Shown here: positions 51,364-59,737 of the stretch, piece after piece | Layout: every line of letters starts with the position of its first letter | Numbering within the stretch: position 1 is the first letter of the stretch | DNA from: an uncultured Oscillibacter sp. | GTDB taxonomy: Bacteria > Bacillota > Clostridia > Oscillospirales > Oscillospiraceae | Assembly (NCBI GenBank): GCA_947365245.1 | Contig: CANAWG010000008.1 | Coordinates: forward strand, 57,944 to 121,943 | Direction: 5' to 3' | DNA length: 64,000 nt | Program-made: the position numbers and the translations under genes | Notes under the pieces: generated by a model | Databases searched by the model: none | What the model saw: the letters and a program-made list of their open reading frames with translations, nothing else | What the model was told of the DNA's origin: nothing

Positions 51364-52647
51364 TTAAAGAAACAACCGAAGAATAAACTGTCCGTTTTCC
51401 GTTAAAAAGGTACAGCCTCCGCCGTACCGCTCCACAATGGTGCGAATGCTCTGGACCCCGATCCCGTGACCCGGCTGGTCGGAAACCGGGATACCCTTCT
51501 CAAAACGGACCTCCCGGCAGGGGTTGGTAATCTGTACAAAGAGCCTGCCGCTATGCTCCGGGAACCAAAACTCCACGCTGATGGTGCAGGCTGTTCCTTT
51601 TTCTGCGAGGGGCAGACAGGCGTGGAGAGCGTTTTCCAGGGCGTTGGAGAGGATGACGCACAAATCGTTATCCTCGACGGGGACAACTGCGGGGAGCGCT
51701 CCCCGCAAATCCATTTCAATCCCCGCGCTCTCGGCCCGCTCAGCAAAGGCGGAGAGAATGAGGTTGAGCGCCTCGTTCTCGCAATAACGCCGCACCTGCC
51801 GCGCCTCGATCTCCGCGCAGATACCGGAGATATAGTCTTTTGCCCGCTCTGTCTGCCCGTTTTCGATGCAGGAGAGCAGATATTGCAGATGGTGGCGCAG
51901 GTCGTGGCGATGCCGGACAGTCGCGGCCTGGGATTCTCGCAGCTGGGCAATCTCCTGGGTGGCTTGGTTCATCTGGAGCGTCAAATTATCTTGTATCTGC
52001 CGGAGGTGACTGCGTTTGCGCTCCTCGGCGGAGTTGTACAGCAGAAAGACCATGTACGCCCCGCAGCAGACCATGGGCATAAACTCCATCACCACCGGAG
52101 AGCCGCCGTACAGCAGGTCTGTATAAACCCGCGTCACATAATCGAAGCCATAGTACATAACCGGAATCAGGCCGAATTGGCACTGATTTTTTACCGGATA
52201 TTCCATCAGCTGCCGGACGGCGGGAGTGACATAGCGCAGAAAAATCAGCAGCAGCGGCGCAGTGACCGCCAATTCCACTAAATTCCGCGTCATCTCCTCC
52301 CCCGGCAGCACGGCCGCCGCCAGAAGGGCCAGCCACCGCCGCATCTCGCAGAACAGATAGGCGGACACGATGGAAAACGCGGGCCAAAGCCATCGCCCGG
52401 TAAGGGCACGGAGGGTGAGCAGCAGCGGCAGATGCACGATAAACGGATAAACACGCGCCCAAAACTCCATATCCAAGCAGAGGCACGCCACACCCTGGGC
52501 AAGTATCATCAGCATCATGCTCAACCAGAATATCCCGCGGTTTCGCCGCGTGTCCAAAGCGCCGCAAAAGCAAGCGGACAGCAGGCCGCCGAAAACGCTT
52601 ACCGTGGCGCTGTTCAGCAGGGAGATCAGAGTGGCCGCTTCGTTCAT
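51364..52647 (-). CDS. GHKL-domain sensor histidine kinase
   Basis: A 427-residue membrane kinase of the AgrC/LytS-like type. About six membrane segments span residues 5-205, a coiled coil follows (about 212-245), then RHRHDLRHHLQYLLSC with the phospho-acceptor His. The GHKL ATPase has SNALENALHAC, PGHGIGVQSIRTIVERYGG and a final Phe-Leu strand. It probably senses a peptide or envelope signal. It overlaps the regulator gene at 52644 by ATGA, but that regulator is internally deleted. Confidence 0.9.
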   Translation of the reverse strand: MNEAATLISLLNSATVSVFGGLLSACFCGALDTRRNRGIFWLSMMLMILAQGVACLCLDMEFWARVYPFIVHLPLLLTLRALTGRWLWPAFSIVSAYLFCEMRRWLALLAAAVLPGEEMTRNLVELAVTAPLLLIFLRYVTPAVRQLMEYPVKNQCQFGLIPVMYYGFDYVTRVYTDLLYGGSPVVMEFMPMVCCGAYMVFLLYNSAEERKRSHLRQIQDNLTLQMNQATQEIAQLRESQAATVRHRHDLRHHLQYLLSCIENGQTERAKDYISGICAEIEARQVRRYCENEALNLILSAFAERAESAGIEMDLRGALPAVVPVEDNDLCVILSNALENALHACLPLAEKGTACTISVEFWFPEHSGRLFVQITNPCREVRFEKGIPVSDQPGHGIGVQSIRTIVERYGGGCTFLTENGQFILRLFL

Positions 52648-53087
52648 AACTGCACCTGCCCGTTTTGAAACGCATGGGCCAAAAACGCATCCTTGATCTC
52701 GGCGTATTCGCCCCTGGGAACGGGGATCTCCGTCGGGCTGGACGTGGTGACGGCCCGGCAGGAGACATTCCGCACATACCCCAGGCGGATCAGATAGGAA
52801 CAATGGGGCCGCAGGAAACAGCCGCAGGGCGCCGGCCGGCGGCTCAGCTCGTCCAGGCTGCCGGTGCTCTCCGCCGCGGTCTCGATCCCATTTTCTCCGG
52901 GCATCAGGATATCCGGAAACAGAACACCAAACAGAGTGCCCCTCTCCATTTCAGCCGTCAGCTCTATCGGGCCGTGAAAGGCCGTATAGGCGATCTCCCG
53001 GTTCCGCTCCCTGCGGTACTGGTCAAAGAATACCTGCATTTCACCCAGCGTATTGATACCGTCATCGCAAAACGCTGTCCTTATCAC
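52644..53087 (-). CDS. LytTR-type response regulator with internal deletion
   Basis: A 147-residue remnant of a normally about 235-residue regulator. The receiver starts normally (IRTAFCDDGINTLGEMQVFF) and keeps the phospho-Asp region (FPDILMPGENGIETAAE). It then jumps to TGSLDELSRRPAPCGCF and the last half of a LytTR domain (RPHCSYLIRLGYVRN, PVPRGEYAEIKDAFLAH). About 80 residues seem missing, with the frame kept. It probably cannot fold as a normal receiver or bind DNA normally. The start is probably GTG at 53087. It could be a decaying gene or a reduced modulator. Confidence 0.65.
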   Translation of the reverse strand: MIRTAFCDDGINTLGEMQVFFDQYRRERNREIAYTAFHGPIELTAEMERGTLFGVLFPDILMPGENGIETAAESTGSLDELSRRPAPCGCFLRPHCSYLIRLGYVRNVSCRAVTTSSPTEIPVPRGEYAEIKDAFLAHAFQNGQVQL

Positions 53088-53170
53088 GGCACTTCCCCCC
53101 TGCGGCAATGACCCGGCACAACCTTTACCGAATATCTCCTTGCAAGCCGCCTTTGATTCTGATACACTCC

Positions 53171-53201
53171 ATTATAAATCGTACCCTGGGGGACGAGTCA
53201 A
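53171..53201 (-). promoter_or_regulatory. promoter of the regulator/kinase operon
   Basis: On the minus strand TTGACT (complement of 53196-53201) and TATAAT (complement of 53171-53176) with a 19-bp spacer. Confidence 0.45.
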
Positions 53202-53207
53202 GCTGTT

Positions 53208-53295
53208 TTGAGCGTAAACGCCCAAAGTTTTTTATTATACCGTAAATTGGGAGCGGCGCCGCGGCGGCATGAAATGTGCGTTTCACGCTGTGAAA
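53208..53295 (+). promoter_or_regulatory. MerR gene promoter region with TTTCAC/GTGAAA dyad
   Basis: TTGAGC (53208-53213), 19 bp, TATTAT (53233-53238); a 19-bp spacer is typical of MerR-controlled promoters. TTTCAC-GCT-GTGAAA lies at 53281-53295, in the leader. Confidence 0.45.
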
Positions 53296-53332
53296 TGCAG
53301 GCGGGGCGCGGCTAAAAGACAGGTGGGATATC

Positions 53333-54127
53333 ATGAAAAAGCAGGATAAAAATCTGTTCAAAATCGGAGAGGTGGCCAAGATCCTCGGCGTCACCCGGAA
53401 AGCGATTCTGGTCTATGAAAACATGGGACTTCTGACCCCCGCGGTCAAGGACAAGGAAAGCGGTTTTCGCTATTATACCGCGGACAATATGACCCAAATC
53501 TGTTCCATTCGATCCTTACAGGCTCTCGGCCTGTCGTTAAAGGAGGTGGCGGAGTATTACTACGACACGGAAAATATCGACCATCATCTGCAGAGGCTTC
53601 TGGAATTCCGAAACGCTTTGGACCGGAACATTCAGATGCTTCAGGTGCGCTCGGCAAAGCAGGGCGACCTGACCGTACGCAGCACGACCCTCTCCCGGCA
53701 GATATGCTTCTGCCGGCGGCATCTGTGCGCGGACACCGCGGAAGCGGCCGTCCGTTTGCGGGATACCTACATCGCCGCCGCCCGCACAGAGAAGATGTCC
53801 CTGACGGGAAGAATGTTCACCGTGCGTATGAACCAGGACCCCGACCTATTGGATCTCATGTGCTGCATTCCGATGAATGACGATTTTGACGGGCCTGAGC
53901 GGACGGAATTTGCGGAGACCCCCGCTTTGTGCGTCTATTACCGGGGTCCCTATGAGGGAACAGGGGCGGCCGTCCGGGCGCTGTTGGAGCACACACGGGA
54001 GCGCGGTGTACAGATGACGGGTTCGTTCCGCTCCATCTATCTGGAGGGGCCGCCCAACCGCGGCAAAAACAGCGCGGATTATATTACACAGGTTGCTGTG
54101 CCGGTCAGGAATCTGCCGGAAATATAG
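53333..54127 (+). CDS. MerR-family regulator with GyrI-like effector domain
   Basis: A 264-residue activator. The MerR head is FKIGEVAKILGVTRKAILVYENMGLLTPA, then FRYYTADNMTQ, followed by the long dimerisation helix. From about residue 120 an effector-binding domain of the BltR/GyrI type follows (ALCVYYRGPYEGTGAAVRAL). Such proteins respond to lipophilic drugs and usually switch on an efflux gene. The nearest efflux genes are the MATE genes about 3-8 kb upstream; a link is possible but unproven. Confidence 0.88.
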   Translation: MKKQDKNLFKIGEVAKILGVTRKAILVYENMGLLTPAVKDKESGFRYYTADNMTQICSIRSLQALGLSLKEVAEYYYDTENIDHHLQRLLEFRNALDRNIQMLQVRSAKQGDLTVRSTTLSRQICFCRRHLCADTAEAAVRLRDTYIAAARTEKMSLTGRMFTVRMNQDPDLLDLMCCIPMNDDFDGPERTEFAETPALCVYYRGPYEGTGAAVRALLEHTRERGVQMTGSFRSIYLEGPPNRGKNSADYITQVAVPVRNLPEI

Positions 54128-55041
54128 AAGCGGGCATTTGCACCATATCTGCATCTGCGTGTTCGCGGCGTCCAATGCGGATTTAACCGGGCTGAGGTAT
54201 TCATGGAGAGGGATGGGGCAGTGCATGCCGCGAGAATCAGTTTAGCATGGCCCGCAGGGTATTTTGACTGACCTGCACGGACCTTCCCGACCGGGGCTGG
54301 AGCAGACGCTGATACGAAAGCTGTCCATTCCCGGCCGGGCCGTATGTACTCTTTTCGTCCTTAATGGTTCACCCTGCTTTTGGACGAGCTCCGTTATGCC
54401 TGCTTTGGGCGGGGAAATCCGTGGAAAAAGAATCAGAAAAATCAGCCAATCCCTTGCACCGCAAGGGGCTTCTGCTATGCCCTTATTATGCCGTAGGGGC
54501 ACACTTTCACCGTCAGAGTTTGAGCGCCTTGCTTGTTTTTTGCCCCAATTCGGCTTAGTGTTCCCGGTGAAAATGCGTCGGATGAATATACAGTATGATA
54601 CAAGAAATGGTCTTAAAGGCAGAGGACATTAAATGAATGGTTTCAAGCGAAAATATTGATAAACCTCACACAACAGAGATGGGTATAGAGCGAATAAAAA
54701 GGAACCGCCAGATCGAAATGGATGATGCTGTCCAATGGAGCAAAGGGCGGATTTTTTACAGCATTTTTATCAGTTTCTAATTATTTCCACTCCATTTGCT
54801 TTGCAGTGCTCTTTGCTCACGATATCTCTATATGTCCCAGGTTTGTCTGTGACTGAACATGTGGTCAAAAAACACTTCCCGCTGCGAAGCAAAGCCGCAG
54901 CAGGAAGTGTTTTTTGGGAAAACTCTGGGCTCTTAAAAGCTGCTGCCCCCGTGTTGCCACCTCGGAAATTGCGCCGCATCAGCAAAGACAAGGAAATGGT
55001 CCAACAGAACACCCCGCTTTATTCTCATAGACAGTATGAAG
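54128..55041. other. gene-poor interval between MerR and Rrf2 genes
   Basis: About 900 bp with mixed base composition. Several short open frames exist on both strands but none has a ribosome site and a plausible protein pattern together. A strong bidirectional terminator lies at 54867-54915. The stretch may hold decayed coding sequence. Confidence 0.4.
54867..54915. terminator. strong bidirectional terminator
   Basis: AAAAACACTTCC...GCTGCG and CGCAGC...GGAAGTGTTTTTT form a long stem; it terminates the leftward Rrf2 gene. Confidence 0.85.
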
Positions 55042-55470
55042 CTATTGAGAGAGTAAATGGCTCATATCATCAATGAGATCCTGCAAAGTAATGGAGCCCA
55101 TCTTTTCCCGCATTGCCTCTCGGATTGCAAAGAGCTTGTTATCCAACACGGCATGAACATTCTTTCCAACAGGACACTCCGGATTGGGGTTTTCGTGAAA
55201 ATGAAATAACGCTTCCTCTTTCTCAACGGCGTCAAAGACGTCCGCTAAAGTAATGTCCTCTGGCTTTTTCGCAAGGGATGCGCCGCCCTCTCCCGCCTTT
55301 ACCGCAACAAGCCCGGCAGCTTTCAACTGTCCCAGGGTATTGCGTATGATGACGGGATTTACATTTACACTTCCAGCCAGGAAAGTGGATGTTGTCTTTT
55401 CCCTTCCCTCAAATTCCGCGATCGCCAGCAATATGTGTACCGCAATTGGAAGCCTTGAAGAAAATTGCAT
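55042..55470 (-). CDS. Rrf2-family transcriptional regulator
   Basis: A 142-residue regulator with the Rrf2 winged helix (SRLPIAVHILLAIAEFEGRE, LAGSVNVNPVIIRNTLGQLK, EGGASLAKKPEDITLADVFD). Only one Cys (NPECPVG) is present, so it is not an Fe-S sensor with the three-Cys motif; YwnA/SaiR-like thiol sensing is possible. The ATG at 55470 has GAGGTG 6 nt upstream. It diverges from an NAD(P)-binding protein gene, and both promoters share a 16-bp inverted operator. Confidence 0.9.
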   Translation of the reverse strand: MQFSSRLPIAVHILLAIAEFEGREKTTSTFLAGSVNVNPVIIRNTLGQLKAAGLVAVKAGEGGASLAKKPEDITLADVFDAVEKEEALFHFHENPNPECPVGKNVHAVLDNKLFAIREAMREKMGSITLQDLIDDMSHLLSQ

Positions 55471-55491
55471 GTCAGTCACCTCATACTTTTT

Positions 55492-55520
55492 ATTATAAAC
55501 AGAACGAGATGTAATGTCAA
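55492..55520 (-). promoter_or_regulatory. consensus promoter of the Rrf2 gene
   Basis: On the minus strand TTGACA, 17 bp, TATAAT. TTACATCTCG directly follows the -35, the same 16-bp word (505-520 of the 55 kb block) that is mirrored at 55565-55580. Confidence 0.85.
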
Positions 55521-55564
55521 CGATTACACCGCGAAAAAAGTCTTAAAAAATTTTGTTGTAAGTC

Positions 55565-55593
55565 TTGACATTACATCTCGATGGTGTTATACT
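55565..55593 (+). promoter_or_regulatory. consensus promoter of the NAD(P)-binding gene
   Basis: TTGACA (55565-55570), 17 bp, TATACT (55588-55593), with TTACATCTCG after the -35. It is the exact mirror of the Rrf2 promoter, so one repressor controls both. Confidence 0.85.
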
Positions 55594-55643
55594 CGCGTTG
55601 TAATCAAGAAAATTACAACACGTTTTTGATGGAGGTACTTAAA

Positions 55644-56273
55644 ATGAAAATTGCAGTTGTTTGTGCAAACGGCAGAGTCGGCAAGCTGGTCGTGAAAGAG
55701 GCTGCCGGCAGAGGGCTGGACGTGACCGCCATCGCGAAAGGCGAGAACCAGACGGAGGCCAAGCAGTACGTGCGTAAAGACCTGTTTGACCTGACCGCGC
55801 AGGATTTGGCGGCTTATGATGTGGTCGTGGACGCTTTCGGCGCGTGGGCGGAGGAGCTGCTCCCCCTGCACAGCAAATCTCTGATGCACCTGTGTGATAT
55901 CCTCTCCGGTACGGAGAAGCGGCTTGTGGTGGTCGGCGGTGCCGGAAGCCTGTATGTGAACAAGGAGCACACCATGGTCGTATCCGACGGCCCCGATTTC
56001 CCCGCGATGTTCCTGCCTCTGGCCAAGGCGCAGGGCAAGGCTTTGGCCGAGCTGCGTGAGCGCAAGGATGTCGCCTGGACCTTTATCAGCCCTGCCGGTG
56101 ATTTCCAGGCGGAGGGCGAGCGCACCGGAGCATACATTCTGGCCGGCGAGGAGCTGACCCTGAATGAACGGGATGAGAGCATCATCAGCTATGCGGACTA
56201 TGCCATCGCCATGGTTGACGAGATTGTCAGCGGCAGCCATATCCGGGAGCGTATCAGTGTCGTAAGAAAGTAA
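55644..56273 (+). CDS. NAD(P)-binding oxidoreductase, atypical SDR type
   Basis: A 209-residue Rossmann protein. KIAVVCANGRVGKLVVKEAAGRG is a variant of the GxxGxxG loop (ANGRVG), then LVVVGGAGSLYV, WTFISPAGDFQAEGERTG and the C-terminal ISYADYAIAMVDEI, as in NmrA/YwnB-like reductases. GGAGG is 8 nt upstream. It is controlled with Rrf2 and followed by a PNPOx-type gene, a stress-inducible redox pair. Confidence 0.85.
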   Translation: MKIAVVCANGRVGKLVVKEAAGRGLDVTAIAKGENQTEAKQYVRKDLFDLTAQDLAAYDVVVDAFGAWAEELLPLHSKSLMHLCDILSGTEKRLVVVGGAGSLYVNKEHTMVVSDGPDFPAMFLPLAKAQGKALAELRERKDVAWTFISPAGDFQAEGERTGAYILAGEELTLNERDESIISYADYAIAMVDEIVSGSHIRERISVVRK

Positions 56274-56316
56274 TTGCGAAAGCAATTAAATATTTCATCA
56301 AAAGGAGATCATTATT

Positions 56317-56712
56317 ATGAGCAAAGTATCTGAATTTCTGACTGAGAACCCTGTCCAGTACCTGGCTACCGTGAGCTTGGATGGCAAGGCCAAGTGCCGC
56401 CCCTTCATGTTCAGCTTCGAGAAGGACGGCAAGCTGTGGTTCAACACCGGCAACTTCAAGGAGGTCTACAAGGAGCTGCAGGCCAACCCCTACATCCAGA
56501 TCAGCGTTGCCTCTCCCTCCTATCAGTGGATCCGGCTCAGCGGCAAGGCTGTCTTTGTGGACGATAAGGCCATCAAGGAGGCCGCGCTGGAGAATCCCAT
56601 CGTCAAGGGAAATTATCAGACTGCTGACAACCCGGCCTTTGCGGTGTTCTATCTGGAGGACGCCCACGGTGTGATCGCCGACTTCTCCGGCAATCCTCCC
56701 TATGAATTCTAA
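56317..56712 (+). CDS. pyridoxamine 5'-phosphate oxidase-like flavoprotein
   Basis: A 131-residue split-barrel flavin-binding protein (NPVQYLATVSLDGKAKCRPF, KLWFNTGNFKEVYKELQANP, then YQWIRLSGKAVFVDD). The family binds FMN or F420-like cofactors; most members have no proven substrate. It is cotranscribed with the NAD(P)-binding gene, 43 bp downstream. Confidence 0.88.
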   Translation: MSKVSEFLTENPVQYLATVSLDGKAKCRPFMFSFEKDGKLWFNTGNFKEVYKELQANPYIQISVASPSYQWIRLSGKAVFVDDKAIKEAALENPIVKGNYQTADNPAFAVFYLEDAHGVIADFSGNPPYEF

Positions 56713-56747
56713 GGCCAGAAACCGAAATAAAACCATTTCATAATGAT

Positions 56748-56851
56748 CTTCAGGGCGGGGTGAAATTCCCCACCGGCGGTAAAGTCCGCGAGCCGCAAGG
56801 CACGAATCGGTGCAACTCCGATACCGACGGTTATAGTCCGGATGAAAGAAG
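56748..56851 (+). promoter_or_regulatory. FMN riboswitch (RFN element)
   Basis: All RFN blocks are visible: CAGGGCGGGGTGAAATTCCC, CACCGGCGGTAAAG, CCGCGAGC, CGGTGCAACTCCGATACCGA, and TATAGTCCGGATG then AAAGAAG. It binds FMN and shuts off riboflavin genes. It directly precedes ribU. Confidence 0.97.
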
Positions 56852-56856
56852 ACGTA

Positions 56857-56894
56857 AAGGACTCTGGAGTAGGCAGACTCCAGAGTCCTTTCTC
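56857..56894 (+). terminator. expression-platform terminator of the FMN riboswitch
   Basis: AAAGGACTCTGGAGT pairs with ACTCCAGAGTCCTTT, followed by CTCTCC. It is expected to form when FMN is bound. Confidence 0.8.
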
Positions 56895-56923
56895 TCCCCC
56901 GGATCCAAAGGAGCGTATATTTT

Positions 56924-57556
56924 ATGAAAACCAAGACCAGTCATGCAAAGACCATCGCTTTCATCGGGATGCTGGGTGCGCTGTCCGCCGTCCTGATGTC
57001 CATCAACATCCCTCTGCCTTTCGCGCCGACCTTTTTGAAATTCGACATCGCCGAGCTGCCGGCTCTGTTTGCCGGCTTTTTCCTGGGGCCGGTCAGCGGC
57101 TGCGCTGTGATCGTAGTAAAGATCATTCTGAAGCTGCTGCTGCAGGGGACGGAGACCGCCTTTGTGGGGGAGCTTATGAATATTGTGGGCAGCTGCGCCT
57201 TTGTGCTGCCTGCCGCCTTGATCTACAAGCGCGTCCACACCAAACGGGGAGCGATGATCTCTTTAAGCGTTTCCACTGTACTGGTCAGCATCATGGCCAT
57301 TTTCCTTAACGCATACATCGCGTTTCCCATGTATTCCTCCCTGTATGGGATGCCCATGGAGGCCATTCTGGAAATGGGGTCCTCCGTCAATCCGCTGGTG
57401 CATGACAATGTCACCCTGATGCTGTACGGCGTGTTCCCCTTCAACCTGGTAAAGCACGGCATCACCTCTCTGGTGACCTATCTGGTCTATAAAAGATGCG
57501 GAAATGCCCTGCGTGCTCTGCTCAGCGTCCGTGCAGCCGTACCTGCCGCACAGTAA
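56924..57556 (+). CDS. ribU: riboflavin ECF transporter substrate-binding subunit RibU
   Basis: A 210-residue, six-helix S component. TIAFIGMLGALSAVLMSINI, FDIAELPALFAGFFLGP and TAFVGELMNIVGS are family features, and the FMN riboswitch upstream fixes the substrate as riboflavin. It needs the shared EcfA/A'/T module, not in this window. The flavoprotein gene 13 bp downstream suggests that uptake supports that enzyme. Confidence 0.95.
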   Translation: MKTKTSHAKTIAFIGMLGALSAVLMSINIPLPFAPTFLKFDIAELPALFAGFFLGPVSGCAVIVVKIILKLLLQGTETAFVGELMNIVGSCAFVLPAALIYKRVHTKRGAMISLSVSTVLVSIMAIFLNAYIAFPMYSSLYGMPMEAILEMGSSVNPLVHDNVTLMLYGVFPFNLVKHGITSLVTYLVYKRCGNALRALLSVRAAVPAAQ

Positions 57557-57568
57557 AGGAGAGATCCC

Positions 57569-59161
57569 ATGACAAGGTTTTCCTGGGCCGTTCCCCCGGA
57601 GCCCATCCCGGAGGCAGAGATCACAAGGCGGGAACAAGCTGATGTAATCATCATTGGCGCGGGTCACGCCGGGACCTGCGCTGCCCGGAGCGCGGCGGAG
57701 GCCGGGGCCTCTGTCATCGTGCTGGAGCAGCAGCCGGAGGAAAAGCAGTGGATTTTGGGGATTGGCGAGATCGGCCATATCAATTCCCAGTGGCAGGCCC
57801 GGCATGGCCTGCCGCCGGTGGATGTGGATGAATTTGTCAACGACTGGCAGCTGCGCACCAACAACCGCTCCAATGTGCGTTTGATCCGCACCTATGCAGA
57901 GAAGTGCGGCGACTGCTTTGACTGGTTCATAGAGCCGCTGACGCGGGAGGAGCAGGACAGCATCCATCCCTCCTTGACCCCGCCCAGCCCCAATTTCCCA
58001 CGCTCTCTCAATGGCTTAAAGGCGTGGCCAGGCACACCGAAAATGGGTGCTGCGCTGCAGAACAAGGCGGTGAAAGGAAATCAGCAGCTGGCCAGGGAGT
58101 GGGGCGCGCGATTTTTCTTTGGCGTCCGCGCCTGTTATCTGACCAAGGAAAACAACCGTGTGACTGGCGTAATGGGACAGCTCCCGGACGGCAGCTACTG
58201 CTGTTTTCAAGCTGGCAAGGGCGTGCTTTTGGCCGCCGGGGATTACAGTAAAAATGAGGCCATGTGCCAGGATCTGCTGACAGAGGCTGCCGACCTGATC
58301 GACGAGGGCGACTGGAGCGGCCACGGCTGGGACGGCAGCGGAATACGGATGGGCGTATGGGCCGGCGGGCGGTTGGAACCCCGCTCTCATGCCGCCGTGG
58401 GCGGGAACTACTCCTTCCCCGGCTTTGACGTACTGGGCTCCACCGCCGTCCTGCGGGTGAACAAGCACGGCAGACGGTACTCTGACGAGGGCTTCGGCAC
58501 TCATATTCTGGCCGCTCTGGCCGGGGCCAGACAGCCCAACGGGATGCTATGGGGCCTCTTTGACAGCAACATTCGGGAGCAGATCACCTATCAGGCTCCC
58601 TGCCATGCTGTGTTTGACTACACAGACCCGAAAGAGCTGACCGAACTGGACGAGGCGCTGGAAAAGGCCCGGGCCAATAAAGGCAAGGCCACATTCAATC
58701 AGGACATGGCAGGAACGCGCCGCCCCCTTTACTGTGCGGATACTCTGGAAGAATTGGCGGAACTGATTTTTGAAACCCCGGAGGGGTGCGCGGCTTTTCT
58801 GGGGGAGGTGGCCCGCTACAACGAGCTGTGCCGCACTGGGCGGGATGTGGATTTCGGCAAAGACCCGCACCTGCTCCATCCCATTGAGAAAGCGCCCTTC
58901 TACGCCTGCGGGCAGATCAAGGACAGCCACAAACCCGGCGGTCAATCCCTGAAGCTGCTGGTGACGGTCAGCGGCCTGCTGACCGACGAGCATCAGCAGG
59001 TGCTGGACGGGGACTTTGAACCGATCCCCGGTCTGTTTGCCACCGGAAATTGCTGCGGCGGGCGCTTTGGATTTCAGTACACCACCTCCCTGCCGGGACA
59101 GAGCATCAGCATGGCCCAGACTATGGGCCGGGAGGCGGGCCGGTGGATTGCCGGGCTTTGA
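57569..59161 (+). CDS. FAD-dependent oxidoreductase (fumarate reductase/urocanate reductase-like)
   Basis: A 530-residue FAD_binding_2 protein. ADVIIIGAGHAGTCAARSAA binds the ADP part of FAD; the C-terminal GLFATGNCCGGRFGFQYTTS and SMAQTMGREAGRWIAG close the FAD site. It has no N-terminal FMN-binding domain and no export signal, so it is probably cytoplasmic. Family members reduce enoate-type acceptors or act as 3-oxosteroid dehydrogenases; the substrate is unknown. It is cotranscribed with ribU, followed by two tiny membrane proteins. Confidence 0.88.
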   Translation: MTRFSWAVPPEPIPEAEITRREQADVIIIGAGHAGTCAARSAAEAGASVIVLEQQPEEKQWILGIGEIGHINSQWQARHGLPPVDVDEFVNDWQLRTNNRSNVRLIRTYAEKCGDCFDWFIEPLTREEQDSIHPSLTPPSPNFPRSLNGLKAWPGTPKMGAALQNKAVKGNQQLAREWGARFFFGVRACYLTKENNRVTGVMGQLPDGSYCCFQAGKGVLLAAGDYSKNEAMCQDLLTEAADLIDEGDWSGHGWDGSGIRMGVWAGGRLEPRSHAAVGGNYSFPGFDVLGSTAVLRVNKHGRRYSDEGFGTHILAALAGARQPNGMLWGLFDSNIREQITYQAPCHAVFDYTDPKELTELDEALEKARANKGKATFNQDMAGTRRPLYCADTLEELAELIFETPEGCAAFLGEVARYNELCRTGRDVDFGKDPHLLHPIEKAPFYACGQIKDSHKPGGQSLKLLVTVSGLLTDEHQQVLDGDFEPIPGLFATGNCCGGRFGFQYTTSLPGQSISMAQTMGREAGRWIAGL

Positions 59162-59175
59162 GCAGGAGGCGCAGT

Positions 59176-59346
59176 ATGAGCGGCATCACGGTTGGAGTCA
59201 TTCTTTTGGCCGTCATGATAAATGCGGCTCGCACAGTACGCAGGCAGAAAAAACGCCTGGAGGAATGGAACTGCACGGGAGACTGTGACAACTGCAAAAC
59301 GCCTTGCCAGGTGAAGCGCATCTATCACGGGGATGTCCCTGACTGA
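59176..59346 (+). CDS. 56-residue Cys-rich membrane protein
   Basis: One N-terminal membrane helix (ITVGVILLAVMINAA), a basic stretch (RRQKKR), then CTGDCDNCKTPC. The layout resembles the small Cys-rich membrane proteins associated with FeoB, though no feoB is here. AGGAGG is 6 nt before the ATG. Its place in the ribU/FAD oxidoreductase operon suggests a metal or electron-transfer accessory role. Confidence 0.65.
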   Translation: MSGITVGVILLAVMINAARTVRRQKKRLEEWNCTGDCDNCKTPCQVKRIYHGDVPD

Positions 59347-59361
59347 CAAGAGGACGATGCT

Positions 59362-59589
59362 ATGGCCACTAAAATCGCAGCCGTTGTGTTTGGGATCATT
59401 TTCGTCCTGTTCCTGCTCGGCGTCATCGCGCCAATGCAGAGCCAAAGGAAATTCTGGCGCATGATCCATAAATTCAGGGCCGGAATGGACCTGGTCGTCT
59501 ACTGGTTTTTCAATGTGTGCGCCGTTCTTACAATCCTGTATGCGGTTTTTATGGTCATGCATGGCTGGGTGACCGACCATGGGTTTTAG
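59362..59589 (+). CDS. 75-residue two-helix membrane protein
   Basis: Two hydrophobic segments (VVFGIIFVLFLLGVIAP and YWFFNVCAVLTILYAVFMV) with a short basic loop between them. No family recognised. It lies 15 bp after the Cys-rich gene and ends the flavin operon; it may anchor the oxidoreductase. Confidence 0.6.
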   Translation: MATKIAAVVFGIIFVLFLLGVIAPMQSQRKFWRMIHKFRAGMDLVVYWFFNVCAVLTILYAVFMVMHGWVTDHGF

Positions 59590-59639
59590 GTCCGACCAAA
59601 GCTCCGCCAGTGGATAACCCCTGGTAGAAGTTCTTTTGA

Positions 59640-59653
59640 TTACCTGCAGGTAA
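59640..59653. promoter_or_regulatory. TTACCTGCAGGTAA operator
   Basis: A perfect 14-bp palindrome 85 bp before the PNPOx-ferredoxin gene; similar words are seen at HxlR- and MerR-type operators. No regulator gene is adjacent. Confidence 0.45.
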
Positions 59654-59737
59654 CTATGCCATAAGCGCGTGCGCACTTTACGGTCAGGCGGAACGAAGCT
59701 ACAATATTTATGGAAGCAGCTCAGGAGGAACCATCCC

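Noticed and set aside
54242..54632. Overlapping short ORFs on both strands between MerR and Rrf2.
   Set aside because: No ribosome site, no domain pattern and unusual composition. They may be decayed sequence but cannot be supported as genes.
54770..54840. A minus-strand peptide tail (PGTYRDIVSKEHCKANGVEI) that looks protein-like.
   Set aside because: The frame upstream runs straight through the terminator hairpin and has no start, so only a fragment could exist.
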